64,000 nucleotides of DNA from Agromyces intestinalis (GTDB taxonomy: Bacteria; Actinomycetota; Actinomycetes; Actinomycetales; Microbacteriaceae), in assembly GCF_008365295.1 (NCBI RefSeq), contig NZ_CP043505.1, positions 372,001-436,000 of the forward strand, in the 5' to 3' direction. The notes under the pieces were generated by a model. It was not told the origin of the DNA. It saw nothing but the letters and a program-made list of their open reading frames with translations, and did not search any database. This document shows positions 46,914 to 54,930 of the stretch, one piece after another. Positions within the stretch are counted from its first letter, which is position 1; each line of letters starts with the position of its first letter. Position numbers and translations under genes: made by a program.

Positions 46914-47510
46914 ATGGCAATGACCACGACCGAGCGCAGCCGACGCAAGGCCGACCGACGCGAGGCGATCCTCCACGCGGCCGCCGGCCGGTTCGCCGAA
47001 CGCGGGTACGCGGGCGTCACGATCGAGGAGATCGGCCACGCCGCCGGTGTGTCGGGCCCGGCCGTCTACCGGCACTTCCCGGGCAAGGCCGGGGTGCTCG
47101 CCGCGATCCTGCTCGACGCCAGCCGGCGCCTGCTCGAGGGCGCCGAGCGCGTCGCGGGCTCCGCATCCGACCCGGCCGAGGTGCTCGGCGCGCTCATCGC
47201 GCACCACGTCGACTTCGCGCTGGCCGAGGCCGACGTCATCGTCGTGCAGGACCGCGAACTCGCCCACCTCGACCCGGGTGCGAGCCACGAGGTGCGCACC
47301 CTGCAGCGCCGCTATGTCGAGCACTGGGTGGCGACGCTCGGAGCACTGCGGCCCGGCGAGCCCGAGGCCGAGTTGCGGGTGCGCGCCCACGCCGCGTTCG
47401 GACTCATGAACTCCACGCCGCACAGCGCGCGCACCCCCGGCCGCCGCCCGAGCGCCGCCGTCGTGCGCGACCTGCTCGAGCGCATGGCGTGGGCGTCGCT
47501 GCTCGCTTGA
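46914..47510 (+). CDS. TetR family regulator of leucine/isovalerate catabolism (inferred)
   Basis: A 198-residue repressor. The helix-turn-helix is VTIEEIGHAAGVSGPAVYRHFPGKAGVLAAIL near residues 35-66; the N-terminus ERSRRKADRREAILHAAAGRF is typical of TetR. It is divergent from the carboxylase beta gene with one shared palindrome. By position it corresponds to BkaR-type regulators of mycobacteria. It probably controls both carboxylase halves, since the same palindrome recurs at 43628-43670. ATG 46914 is used; no good ribosome site is present and ATG 46920 is possible. Confidence 0.86.
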   Translation: MAMTTTERSRRKADRREAILHAAAGRFAERGYAGVTIEEIGHAAGVSGPAVYRHFPGKAGVLAAILLDASRRLLEGAERVAGSASDPAEVLGALIAHHVDFALAEADVIVVQDRELAHLDPGASHEVRTLQRRYVEHWVATLGALRPGEPEAELRVRAHAAFGLMNSTPHSARTPGRRPSAAVVRDLLERMAWASLLA

Positions 47511-47566
47511 ACCCGCCCTGCTGTACCCACGGTCGTCACCGCATGCGGCTCACGCCCCCGCGACCG

Positions 47567-47636
47567 CGGGAACACATTCGACGATTCGGAACACTTCTCC
47601 ACAGCAGCGTCCTCCCCATCCTCGAAAGTGTTCCCG
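47567..47636. repeat. Three GGAACAC half-sites in a convergent gap
   Basis: CGGGAACAC (47567), GGAACACTT (47588) and inverted AAGTGTTCCCG (47626) occur within 70 bp, giving two perfect 9-bp inverted pairs. The gap holds no gene. It may be a protein-binding array or a long-looped terminator for the two converging genes. Confidence 0.6.
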
Positions 47637-47693
47637 TTTGACGGGCGCGTGAGGTGGCGCAGGAGAACTCCGAGCGGCGGGTTCAGCCCGAGC

Positions 47694-47984
47694 TCAGTAC
47701 GCAGCGAGCTCCTCGATGCGTTCGGCGAGGCGCAGGTCGCGCGGCGTGACGCCGCCGACGTCGTGCGACCACAGCTCGAACGTGATGCGTCCGTAGCCGA
47801 GCCGTACGTCGGGGTGATGCTGCATGACCTCGGCGACCTCGGCCACCCGATCGAGCAGACGCACCGCACCGAGGAAGTCGCCCGTCTCGTACGTCGCGAC
47901 CAGGCGGTCGCCGTCGTGCGTGAACGCCGTTCCGGTCAGCACGTCGCGCGTGGCCGCCTCGTCGAGCACCTGCCGATCGTCCAT
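47694..47984 (-). CDS. 4a-Hydroxytetrahydrobiopterin dehydratase (PCD/DCoH)
   Basis: A 96-residue pterin carbinolamine dehydratase. The active-site motif appears as VMQHHPDVRLGYGRITFELWSHDVGGVTPRDLRLA, with the two adjacent His and the later His (landmark residues 56-90). ATG 47984 follows GGAAGGTGGGGGC. No aromatic amino acid hydroxylase is adjacent, so the role may be pterin recycling or an unknown moonlighting function. It stands alone between tetR and the bkd operon. Confidence 0.88.
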   Translation of the reverse strand: MDDRQVLDEAATRDVLTGTAFTHDGDRLVATYETGDFLGAVRLLDRVAEVAEVMQHHPDVRLGYGRITFELWSHDVGGVTPRDLRLAERIEELAAY

Positions 47985-48036
47985 GCCCCCACCTTCCGAT
48001 CGCCTGCATCGCACACCGCCCCCGCGGCATGCTCCC

Positions 48037-49422
48037 CTAGCTCATGGTGAGGGCTCGGCCGGGATCGCGCAAGATCGTGGCGACGTCGACGAGGAATCGT
48101 GAGCCCTGCTGGCCGTCGACGAGCCGGTGGTCGAACGACAGCGACAGCGTCATCACCTCACGCAGCGCGATCTCGCCGCGGAACTCCCACGGCTGGCGCC
48201 GCACCTGCCCGATCGCGAGGATCGCCGCCTCGCCGGGGTTGAGGATCGGCGTGCCCGCGTCGACGCCGAAGACACCGACGTTCGTGATCGAGATGGTGCC
48301 GCCCGTCATGTCGGCCGGCGACGTGCGCCCGGCCCGCGCGGTCTCGGCGAGCGCGGTGATCGCGTCGGCGAGCTCGGTGAGGGTCATGTCGTCGGCACCT
48401 GTGATGTTGGGCACGACGAGCCCGCGCTCGGTCGCCGCGGCGATGCCGAGGTTCACGTGGGCGTACCGCACGATCTCGCGGGCGTCCTCGTCCCAGTGCG
48501 AGTTCACCTCGGGGGTGCGGCGTGCCGCGATGCAGACCGCCTTCGCGACGAGCGCGAGCGGCGTGATGCGGTGCGCGGCGAACGCGCGGTCGTCGCGCAG
48601 GCTGCGCAGGAGGTCCATCGCGGCGGTCACGTCGACGGTGAGGAACTCGGTGACGTGCGGCGCGGTGAACGCGCTCTGCACCATCGCGGCCGCGGTGTGC
48701 TTGCGCACGCCCGCGATCGGGATGCGGGTTTCGGAAGCGAGCCGGCCGGATGCCTCGGGCACCTCGGTGGCGGCGGCCTCGACGTCGGCCCGGGTGATGA
48801 GTCCGCGTTCCCCGGTGCCGGCGAGGCGCTCGAGGTCGACGCCGAGGTCGCGTGCGAGCTTGCGCACCGGCGGGGTCGACCGCGGGCGTTCGGCGGTGCG
48901 CGTGCCGAGCCCGGTCGTCTCACCGGCGGGGCCCGGCACGCGTGGTGCACCACCGGATGGGACTGGTCCGGCGGCGACCCCCGCACGCCGCGAACGGCGC
49001 CGTGGGCCCGACTCGGCCGAGGCCCCGTAGCCGACGAGCGTCGGCTCGCGCGTCTCGGCGGGGGTCACGGGGCCGCCCACGACGCCGGGCTCGCCCGGTT
49101 CGCGCAGCGAGCCCGAGGCATCCGAGCCCGCGGCTCCCGAGGCATCCGAAGCATCCGAAGCATCCGAAGACGGCGCTGCGTCTTCCCCGGTATCGCACGA
49201 GAACAGCGGGGCACCGACGTCGACGGTCTGCCCGGGTTCGGCGTGCAGTGCCGTGATGACGCCCGCGAACGGCGACGGCAGCTCGACGACGGCCTTGGCG
49301 GTCTCGACGTCGGCGACGATCTGATTGAGCTCGACGCGGTCGCCGACCGCGACGCGCCAGGCGACGACCTCGCTCTCGGTGAGGCCCTCGCCGAGGTCGG
49401 GCAGCGGGAACTCGCGGATCAT
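48037..49422 (-). CDS. bkdC: Branched-chain alpha-keto acid dehydrogenase E2 component
   Basis: A 461-residue dihydrolipoamide acyltransferase. A single lipoyl domain (residues 1-78) has the lipoyl Lys in DVETAKAVVELPSP. A long Asp-Ala-Ser and Gly/Pro-rich linker follows, then the peripheral-subunit-binding domain (RKLARDLGVDLERLAGTG). The catalytic domain has SFDHRLVDGQQGSRFL (active His and Asp). The linker contains three tandem GCATCCGAA units. ATG 49422 lies 2 bp after the E1 beta stop. It is last in bkdABC. E3 is not in the window and is presumably shared. Confidence 0.93.
   Translation of the reverse strand: MIREFPLPDLGEGLTESEVVAWRVAVGDRVELNQIVADVETAKAVVELPSPFAGVITALHAEPGQTVDVGAPLFSCDTGEDAAPSSDASDASDASGAAGSDASGSLREPGEPGVVGGPVTPAETREPTLVGYGASAESGPRRRSRRAGVAAGPVPSGGAPRVPGPAGETTGLGTRTAERPRSTPPVRKLARDLGVDLERLAGTGERGLITRADVEAAATEVPEASGRLASETRIPIAGVRKHTAAAMVQSAFTAPHVTEFLTVDVTAAMDLLRSLRDDRAFAAHRITPLALVAKAVCIAARRTPEVNSHWDEDAREIVRYAHVNLGIAAATERGLVVPNITGADDMTLTELADAITALAETARAGRTSPADMTGGTISITNVGVFGVDAGTPILNPGEAAILAIGQVRRQPWEFRGEIALREVMTLSLSFDHRLVDGQQGSRFLVDVATILRDPGRALTMS
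49142..49168. repeat. (GCATCCGAA)3 in the E2 linker
   Basis: Three 9-bp units encode the Asp-Ala-Ser repeat of BkdC when read on the minus strand (units GATGCTTCG-like in register). It contains the frequent GCATCC motif of the window. Confidence 0.8.
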
Positions 49423-49424
49423 GC

Positions 49425-50435
49425 TCACGCCTCCACTCCGCTCAGCGAGTTGGGCCGGCCGAGGGCGCGGTCGACCCCGTCGAGGATGCGATCGAGGTCG
49501 GGCACGTGGTGCTGCTCGAGCTTGGCCGGCGGGTACGGGATGTCGTGCCCGGTGACCCGCACAGGTGCGGCCTCGAGGTACTCGAAGCAGCTCTCGGCGA
49601 CCCGGGCGACGAGTTCGGCGCCGACGCCGCCCTGCTCTCCCGCCTCGTGGGTGACGACCAGTCGGCCGGTACGGCGAACGCTCTGCTCGATGGTGCGCAC
49701 GTCCATCGGGGCGAGCGAACGCAGGTCGATGACCTCGATCGACACGCCCTCCTCCGCGGCGGCGGTCGCGGCATCGCGGGCGGTCTGCACGAGTGCGCCG
49801 TAGGTGACGAGGGTGACGTCGTCGCCCGGCATGGCGACGGTCGCGAGGCCCATCGGCTTCTGATCGGCGAGGCTCGCCTGCTCGTCGACCTCGCCCTTCA
49901 TGTGGTACCGGCGCTTCGGCTCGAAGAACAGCACGGGGTCGTCGCTCGCGATCGCCTGCTGGATCATCACGAACGCGTCCTGCGGGTTCGAGCACACCAC
50001 GACCCGCAGCCCAGCCGTGTGCGCGAAGTACGCCTCGGGCGACTCCGAGTGGTGCTCGGCCGCACCGATGCCGCCGCCGAACGGCACCCGAATGGTGATC
50101 GGCATCTTCACCGTGCCCCGCGTGCGGAAGTGCAGCTTCGCGACCTGCGCGACGATCTGGTCGAATCCCGGGTAGATGAATCCGTCGAACTGGATCTCGA
50201 CGACCGGGCGGAACCCGCGGTATGCGAGACCCACCGCGGTGCCGATGATGCCCGCCTCCGACAGCGGCGTGTCGACGACGCGGTTCGCCCCGAACTCGGC
50301 CTTCAGTCCGTCGGTGATGCGGAACACTCCGCCCAGATCGCCGATGTCCTCACCCATCAGCACGACGCGGTCGTCGGCGGCGAGTGCGCGGCGCAGGCCC
50401 GAGTTCAGGGCCTTGCCGAGGGTCATGGTGGTCAT
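49425..50435 (-). CDS. bkdB: Branched-chain alpha-keto acid dehydrogenase E1 beta
   Basis: A 336-residue transketolase-like subunit. VVLMGEDIGDLGGVFRITDGL, VVDTPLSEAGIIGTAVGLAYRGFRPVVEIQF, RVPFGGGIGAAEHHSESPEAYF and VVVTHEAGEQGGVGAELV-type segments are characteristic of bkd/pdh E1 beta. GAGGAGG precedes ATG 50435, and the start overlaps the E1 alpha stop as ATGA. It forms the alpha2beta2 E1 with bkdA. Confidence 0.94.
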   Translation of the reverse strand: MTTMTLGKALNSGLRRALAADDRVVLMGEDIGDLGGVFRITDGLKAEFGANRVVDTPLSEAGIIGTAVGLAYRGFRPVVEIQFDGFIYPGFDQIVAQVAKLHFRTRGTVKMPITIRVPFGGGIGAAEHHSESPEAYFAHTAGLRVVVCSNPQDAFVMIQQAIASDDPVLFFEPKRRYHMKGEVDEQASLADQKPMGLATVAMPGDDVTLVTYGALVQTARDAATAAAEEGVSIEVIDLRSLAPMDVRTIEQSVRRTGRLVVTHEAGEQGGVGAELVARVAESCFEYLEAAPVRVTGHDIPYPPAKLEQHHVPDLDRILDGVDRALGRPNSLSGVEA

Positions 50436-51583
50436 CGTGCGGCCTCCTCGCCCTGAGCGCCGGCGCCGTCGTCGAACATCGCGAGGTAGCGCGCGTAGCG
50501 ATCGCGCTGGCGCTCGAGGTGGCTGTTCGGCTCGGCGTAGATGTGGTCGAAGACGCTCATCGGCTCGGGCTGCGGGATGGCGCGGCAGGCCTCGCGCATC
50601 TCGGTCGTGGCCGCGTCGGCCACGACCTTCGCGTCGCGCTCGACGGCCTCGATGTCGGCGCCCAGCGCGCCGAGGTGTGCGAGCAGGCGCGCGAGCGGGT
50701 CGCGCTCCCGCCACGACTCGATCTCGTCGGCCGCGCGGTAGCGGGTCGGGTCGTCGGCCGTCGTGTGCGGGCCCATCCGGTAGGTGACCGCCTCGATGAA
50801 GGTCGGGCCGTCGCCGCGGCGGGCGCGGTCGAGGGCGCGACGGGTGACTGCCATGACGGCCAGCAGGTCGTTGCCGTCGACTCGGATGCCGGGCATGCCG
50901 AAGCCGTCGGCCCGGCGTGCCAGGGGCTGACGCGATTGCAGGGTGACCGGCTCGGAGATCGCCCAGTGGTTGTTCTGGCAGAAGAAGACGACCGGCGCCT
51001 GGAAGCTCGCGGCGAACACGAGTGCCTCGTTCACGTCGCCCTCGCTCGTCGCTCCGTCGCCGAAGTAGGCGATCGCGGCGGAGTCGGCGCCGTCCCAGGC
51101 GGCCCCCATGGCCCAGCCGGTCGCGTGCAGCGACTGCGCGCCGATGATGATCTGCGGCACCGCGAGGTTGTGCTCAGCGGGCACCCAACCGGATGCCGCG
51201 GCCCCGCGCCACTCGATCACCAGGCCCACGGGCGCGACGCCCCTGGCCCAGGCCACGCCCATCTCGCGATAGCTCGCGAACACGTAGTCGTCGGCGCGCA
51301 GGGCACGGGCGGAGCCGACCTGCGCGGCCTCCTGGCCGGTCAGCGGCGGCCAGAGCCCGACCTCGCCCTGCCGCTGCAGCGCGACGCCCTGGGCGTCGAG
51401 CGCCCGCACGACGGCGAGATCCGTGTAGAGCTCGGTGAGGCGCGAGACGTCGAGGTCGGCGATCCAGGGGTCGAGCTCGGCGTCGGCCCGGCGGGTGCCG
51501 TCGGGCTCGAGCATCCGCGTGAGGTCGTGTTCGTCGTCACGGGTCAGCAGCCCGGTACGCACAGGGTCGGTGGGGGTCATCAT
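50432..51583 (-). CDS. bkdA: Branched-chain alpha-keto acid dehydrogenase E1 alpha
   Basis: A 383-residue thiamine-diphosphate enzyme decarboxylating branched-chain 2-oxo acids. The ThDP motif is YFGDGATSEGDVNEALVFAAS ending at the conserved NNHWAIS region (about residues 190-220). The substrate region RMGPHTTADDPTRYR is also present. AGGAGG precedes ATG 51583. With bkdB and bkdC it makes isovaleryl-, isobutyryl- and 2-methylbutyryl-CoA, which feed the acyl-CoA dehydrogenase nearby and can serve as branched fatty-acid primers. Confidence 0.93.
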   Translation of the reverse strand: MMTPTDPVRTGLLTRDDEHDLTRMLEPDGTRRADAELDPWIADLDVSRLTELYTDLAVVRALDAQGVALQRQGEVGLWPPLTGQEAAQVGSARALRADDYVFASYREMGVAWARGVAPVGLVIEWRGAAASGWVPAEHNLAVPQIIIGAQSLHATGWAMGAAWDGADSAAIAYFGDGATSEGDVNEALVFAASFQAPVVFFCQNNHWAISEPVTLQSRQPLARRADGFGMPGIRVDGNDLLAVMAVTRRALDRARRGDGPTFIEAVTYRMGPHTTADDPTRYRAADEIESWRERDPLARLLAHLGALGADIEAVERDAKVVADAATTEMREACRAIPQPEPMSVFDHIYAEPNSHLERQRDRYARYLAMFDDGAGAQGEEAAR

Positions 51584-51676
51584 CGATCCTCCTGCTCGTC
51601 GGCCGCACCTTGTGGGCGCCGTGCCGAGGCCGGCCTCGTCGCCGGTTGGTGCGAGCGTAAGCCGATCGATCAGTCA

Positions 51677-51703
51677 GCTCAAGCATTCCGAATCGGCTTG
51701 AGC
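51677..51703. promoter_or_regulatory. Palindrome between bkdA and lrp
   Basis: GCTCAAGC (51677-51684) and GCTTGAGC (51696-51703) are perfect 8-bp arms, with ATTC-C-GAAT as a second palindrome inside. It is a likely Lrp-type operator controlling bkdABC. Confidence 0.7.
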
Positions 51704-51735
51704 ATGTCGCCCACACGTTGCGGAGGATCCGGTGC

Positions 51736-51741
51736 TAGATT
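51736..51741 (+). promoter_or_regulatory. -10 hexamer TAGATT for the lrp gene (leaderless type)
   Basis: TAGATT lies 7 nt before ATG 51749. Confidence 0.5.
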
Positions 51742-51748
51742 GCGCGTT

Positions 51749-52207
51749 ATGCGCGAACTCGATCGGATCGACCGCGACCTCCTCGCCGCCCTCGCCGATG
51801 ACCACCGCGCCACGGTCGTCGCCCTCGCCGACCGGCTCGGCCTCTCGCGCAACACAGTGCAGGCACGATTGGCGCGACTCGAGGCATCCGGCGCCTTCCT
51901 CCCCTTCGACCGCAGCATCGACCCTGGTGCGCTCGGGTTCCCGCTCGAGGCGTTCGTCTCGGTGCATCTGCAGCAGAAGCAGCTCGGCTCGGTCATCGAG
52001 CGCATCGCCGAGATCCCCGAGGTGGTGCAGGCGCACGGCCTTTCGGGCGCCGTCGACCTGCTGGTGCGGGTCGCCTGCCGCGACGTGCACGACCTGTTCC
52101 GCATCGACGGAGAGATCCTGGCGATCGAGGGCGTCGAGCGCACCGAGACGTCGCTCGCGATGGGCGAACTCATCCCGTACCGGCTTCGGCCGCTGCTCGT
52201 GCGCTGA
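51749..52207 (+). CDS. Lrp/AsnC family regulator
   Basis: A 152-residue feast-famine regulator. The N-terminal helix-turn-helix (ELDRIDRDLLAALADDHRATVVALADRLGLSRNTVQARLARLE; landmark residues 3-45) is followed by the RAM ligand domain (PLEAFVSVHLQQKQLGSVIE; VDLLVRVACRDVHDLF). It is divergent from bkdABC, with a palindrome between, as in Pseudomonas BkdR-bkd. It probably senses a branched-chain amino acid and activates or represses bkd. Confidence 0.9.
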   Translation: MRELDRIDRDLLAALADDHRATVVALADRLGLSRNTVQARLARLEASGAFLPFDRSIDPGALGFPLEAFVSVHLQQKQLGSVIERIAEIPEVVQAHGLSGAVDLLVRVACRDVHDLFRIDGEILAIEGVERTETSLAMGELIPYRLRPLLVR

Positions 52208-52229
52208 AGCACCCCCGGGTCGCTCGGGA

Positions 52230-52856
52230 TCAGAGCCAGCCGTTCTGCTCGGCGATGCGCGCCGCGTCGGCGCGGTTGCGACCGCCCGTCTTGCCGATCG
52301 CGTTCGAGAGGTGGTTGCGCACGGTGCCCTCCGACAGGTGCAGGATGCGCGCGATCTCGGCGTTCGACGCGCCCGTGCGCGCGACCGAGAGCACGTCCGT
52401 TTCGCGCTCGGTGAGCGGCGAGTCGCCCTGCGTGAGCGACTCCGCCGCGAGCCCGGGGTCCACCACCCGGAATCCGCCGTGCACTCGCCGCACCGCGTCG
52501 GCGAGTTGCGCCGCCGGCGTGTCCTTCACGACGAACCCGGATGCCCCGGCCTGCATCGCGCGTTTCAGGTAGCCCGGGCGGCCGAACGTGGTGACGATGA
52601 GCACGCGGCATCCGGGCAGTTCATCGCGCAGCTGCGCCGCTGCCTGGATGCCGTCGATTCCCGGCATCTCGATGTCGAGCAGCGCGACGTCGGCGCGCGC
52701 GTCGCGCGCCGCGGCGAGCACCTCGTCGCCGCGCCCCACCTCGGCGACCACCGCGATGTCGGGTTCGAGGCCGAGCAGGGCCGACAGCGCACCGCGCACG
52801 AGCGCCTGGTCGTCGGCGATGAGCAGGCGGATGCCTCGCCCGTCCGCCGCGTTCAC
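52230..52856 (-). CDS. LuxR/NarL-type response regulator
   Basis: A 208-residue regulator. The receiver has acidic DD at residues 15-16, phospho-acceptor D61 in VALLDIEMPGIDG, the Thr in VLIVTTFGRPGYL and Lys in GFVVKDTPA. The C-terminal LuxR helix-turn-helix is LTERETDVLSVARTGASNAEIARIL. It starts with GTG 52856, overlapping the kinase stop as GTGA. It is cotranscribed with its kinase and an ABC-2 exporter, a set often found for antibiotic or envelope stress response. Confidence 0.93.
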   Translation of the reverse strand: MNAADGRGIRLLIADDQALVRGALSALLGLEPDIAVVAEVGRGDEVLAAARDARADVALLDIEMPGIDGIQAAAQLRDELPGCRVLIVTTFGRPGYLKRAMQAGASGFVVKDTPAAQLADAVRRVHGGFRVVDPGLAAESLTQGDSPLTERETDVLSVARTGASNAEIARILHLSEGTVRNHLSNAIGKTGGRNRADAARIAEQNGWL

Positions 52857-54049
52857 CAGGCCACCCTCAGGCTGAAGCCGCCGAGGTCGCTGCGACCGAT
52901 GCTGAGGCGAGCCCCTGCCGACTCGACCCGCTCGCGCAGCCCGCGCAGGCCGTTCGAGGCGTTCGCGGTGTCGAACGCTGCACCCCCGGCACCCTCGGCG
53001 CCCGCCGACGGCCCGACGCCGTCGTCGGCGACCTCGATGCCGTGCGCATCGAGCCGAACCCGGCAGGTGCGTGCGCTCGCGTGGCGGATCACATTCGTGA
53101 CACCCTCGCGCACCACCCACCCGGCGAGCTCGCGGAACCCGGCCGGCACCTGCTCGGTCGACACCGGCAGGTCTGCCACGATGTCCGCCGCCTCGAGCGC
53201 GGTGCGCGCCCCAGCGAGCTCGCCGCTGACCGACACGCCGCGGAACCCCGCGACCGTCGCACGTACGTCGGCGAGCGCACCGCGAGCGAGGTCCTCGACC
53301 TCGCCGATCTCGCGACCGGCACGTTCGGCGTCGACCTCGACGAGCTTGCGCGCGAGCTCGGCCTTCACGGTGATGACGGTGAGCGAGTGGCCCAGGATGT
53401 CGTGGATGTCGCGGGCCACCCGGCCCCGCTCCTGCTCGACGGCCATCCGCTCGAGCTCGGCCTGGGCGGCGCGCAGCTGGTTCATCGAGGCGAGGTTGCG
53501 GGCGAACGCCGCCATCATCGCCGAGATCGACACCGTGATCGCCGGGGCGAAGAAGATGTCCTGCACCGGCCCGTAGGCGAGGTAGCCGGTGACGACCGCG
53601 AGCGCGCCGAGACCGAACACGAGCTTCCAGGTCAGTCGCCAGTCGAGCACGCAGACCCCGATCAGCACGCCGACGTAGGTCCAGGTGCCGCCGATCGCCC
53701 AGCCGACCCACGGGGTGAAGACGAAGGTGTACGCCCAGAGGCCGGCGACCACCAGCAGCCGACCGCGCACGGGCAGCGCCCACACGGTGGGCCCGGCGAC
53801 GAGGAAGGCGAGCCCGTACACGACCACGAGCGCGACGCCGATGGCCGCGCTCGCCGGGCCGCGGGATGCCCCGACGACGTCCTCGACGAGGGTCGCGAGC
53901 CAGAGCAGCGAGATGCCGGCGCCGACGTACCAGCTGACCGCGGCTCGCGAGCGGAGCGACGCGGCGACCGACGCGCGGCCGGTCGCGGCCATCGACGCCG
54001 GCAGGATCGGCCAGGTCGGGCCGCTTCGGATCACCGTCGCATCGGCCAT
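52853..54049 (-). CDS. Sensor histidine kinase, DesK/NarL partner type
   Basis: A 398-residue membrane kinase. Five or six membrane segments fill residues 35-165. The HisKA_3 motif is RGRVARDIHDILGHSLTVITVKAEL with the phospho-His. The ATPase lobe has REGVTNVIRHASA (N box), VADDGVG (G1) and NGLRGLRERVESAGA (G2). ATG 54049 follows GTGGAGGA. No separate sensor domain is seen, so it may sense the membrane or the ABC proteins. Confidence 0.92.
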   Translation of the reverse strand: MADATVIRSGPTWPILPASMAATGRASVAASLRSRAAVSWYVGAGISLLWLATLVEDVVGASRGPASAAIGVALVVVYGLAFLVAGPTVWALPVRGRLLVVAGLWAYTFVFTPWVGWAIGGTWTYVGVLIGVCVLDWRLTWKLVFGLGALAVVTGYLAYGPVQDIFFAPAITVSISAMMAAFARNLASMNQLRAAQAELERMAVEQERGRVARDIHDILGHSLTVITVKAELARKLVEVDAERAGREIGEVEDLARGALADVRATVAGFRGVSVSGELAGARTALEAADIVADLPVSTEQVPAGFRELAGWVVREGVTNVIRHASARTCRVRLDAHGIEVADDGVGPSAGAEGAGGAAFDTANASNGLRGLRERVESAGARLSIGRSDLGGFSLRVAW

Positions 54050-54096
54050 GGCGCGTCCTCCACTCACTCGCTCCACGATAGGGCCGACGGCCGGGC

Positions 54097-54930
54097 TCAG
54101 CCGCGCTTGGTGTCGCGACGGAACGCCCACACCGTGCCCGCGACGAAGATCGCGAGCCAGGCGATCGCGTTCGCGAGCCACAGCCAGTCGAGGTCGGTGC
54201 CGGTGATCGGGGCACGGGCGATCTGCCCGATGCCGGAGACCGGCGTGAAGGCGGCGACCTGCTGCAGCACGGGGGCCATCGAGTCGATCGGGTAGAACAG
54301 ACCGCCGATGAAGCTCAGGAACACCACGACGAGGTTCGTCACCTGCGCGGTGTTCTCACCGGGCACCAGGTAGCCGACCAGCAGACCGAGCGTCGTGAAC
54401 ACGGCGGCGCCCAGGAGCCACGCGGCGATGCCCGAGAGGATCCACTGCTCGGGCGCGAGCCGGATGCCCGTCGCCGCGCCGGCGATGAACGTCGCGACGA
54501 TCGCGAGCAGGCCGAGCAGCATGCCCGCGATCACCTTGGTCGCCACGCCTGCGAGCGGGTTGAGGGGCGTGAGCCGCAGCTGGCGCGTCCAGCCCTGGGC
54601 TCGTTCGACCGAGACGGCGCTGCCGGCGGCGGTGGCCGAGATGATCGTGCCGTACACCGCCATCGAGACCATGATGTATGCGGCGACCGAGACGCCGCCC
54701 TGCGCGACGGGCACGTCGCCGATCGACTCGTCGCGCAGCGGGTAGCCGATCAGCAGGTACATCGCGACCGGGAAGACGATCGTGAACAGCAGCGTGCGGC
54801 GGTTGCGGAGTTTGCGCTTCAGCTCGATGCCGAGGAATGTGAGGTTGAAGCCGCCGAACGGCGGCACGCGCCGGTCGAGGCTGACGCGGTCGGGAGCGGG
54901 TGCGGTGGTGGTGGTCGCGGCGGCGGTCAT
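54097..54930 (-). CDS. ABC-2 type transporter permease
   Basis: A 277-residue permease with about six membrane segments. The N-terminus before the first segment carries FLGIELKRKLRNRRTLLFTIVFPVAMYLLIG. A conserved amphipathic cytoplasmic region lies at SVERAQGWTRQLRLTPLNPLA, and GYLVPGENTAQVTNLVVVFLSFIGGLFYP is the ABC2 signature zone. The ATG overlaps the ATPase stop by 4 bp. The kinase gene follows after 47 bp. Export of a drug or lipid is inferred. Confidence 0.9.
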   Translation of the reverse strand: MTAAATTTTAPAPDRVSLDRRVPPFGGFNLTFLGIELKRKLRNRRTLLFTIVFPVAMYLLIGYPLRDESIGDVPVAQGGVSVAAYIMVSMAVYGTIISATAAGSAVSVERAQGWTRQLRLTPLNPLAGVATKVIAGMLLGLLAIVATFIAGAATGIRLAPEQWILSGIAAWLLGAAVFTTLGLLVGYLVPGENTAQVTNLVVVFLSFIGGLFYPIDSMAPVLQQVAAFTPVSGIGQIARAPITGTDLDWLWLANAIAWLAIFVAGTVWAFRRDTKRG

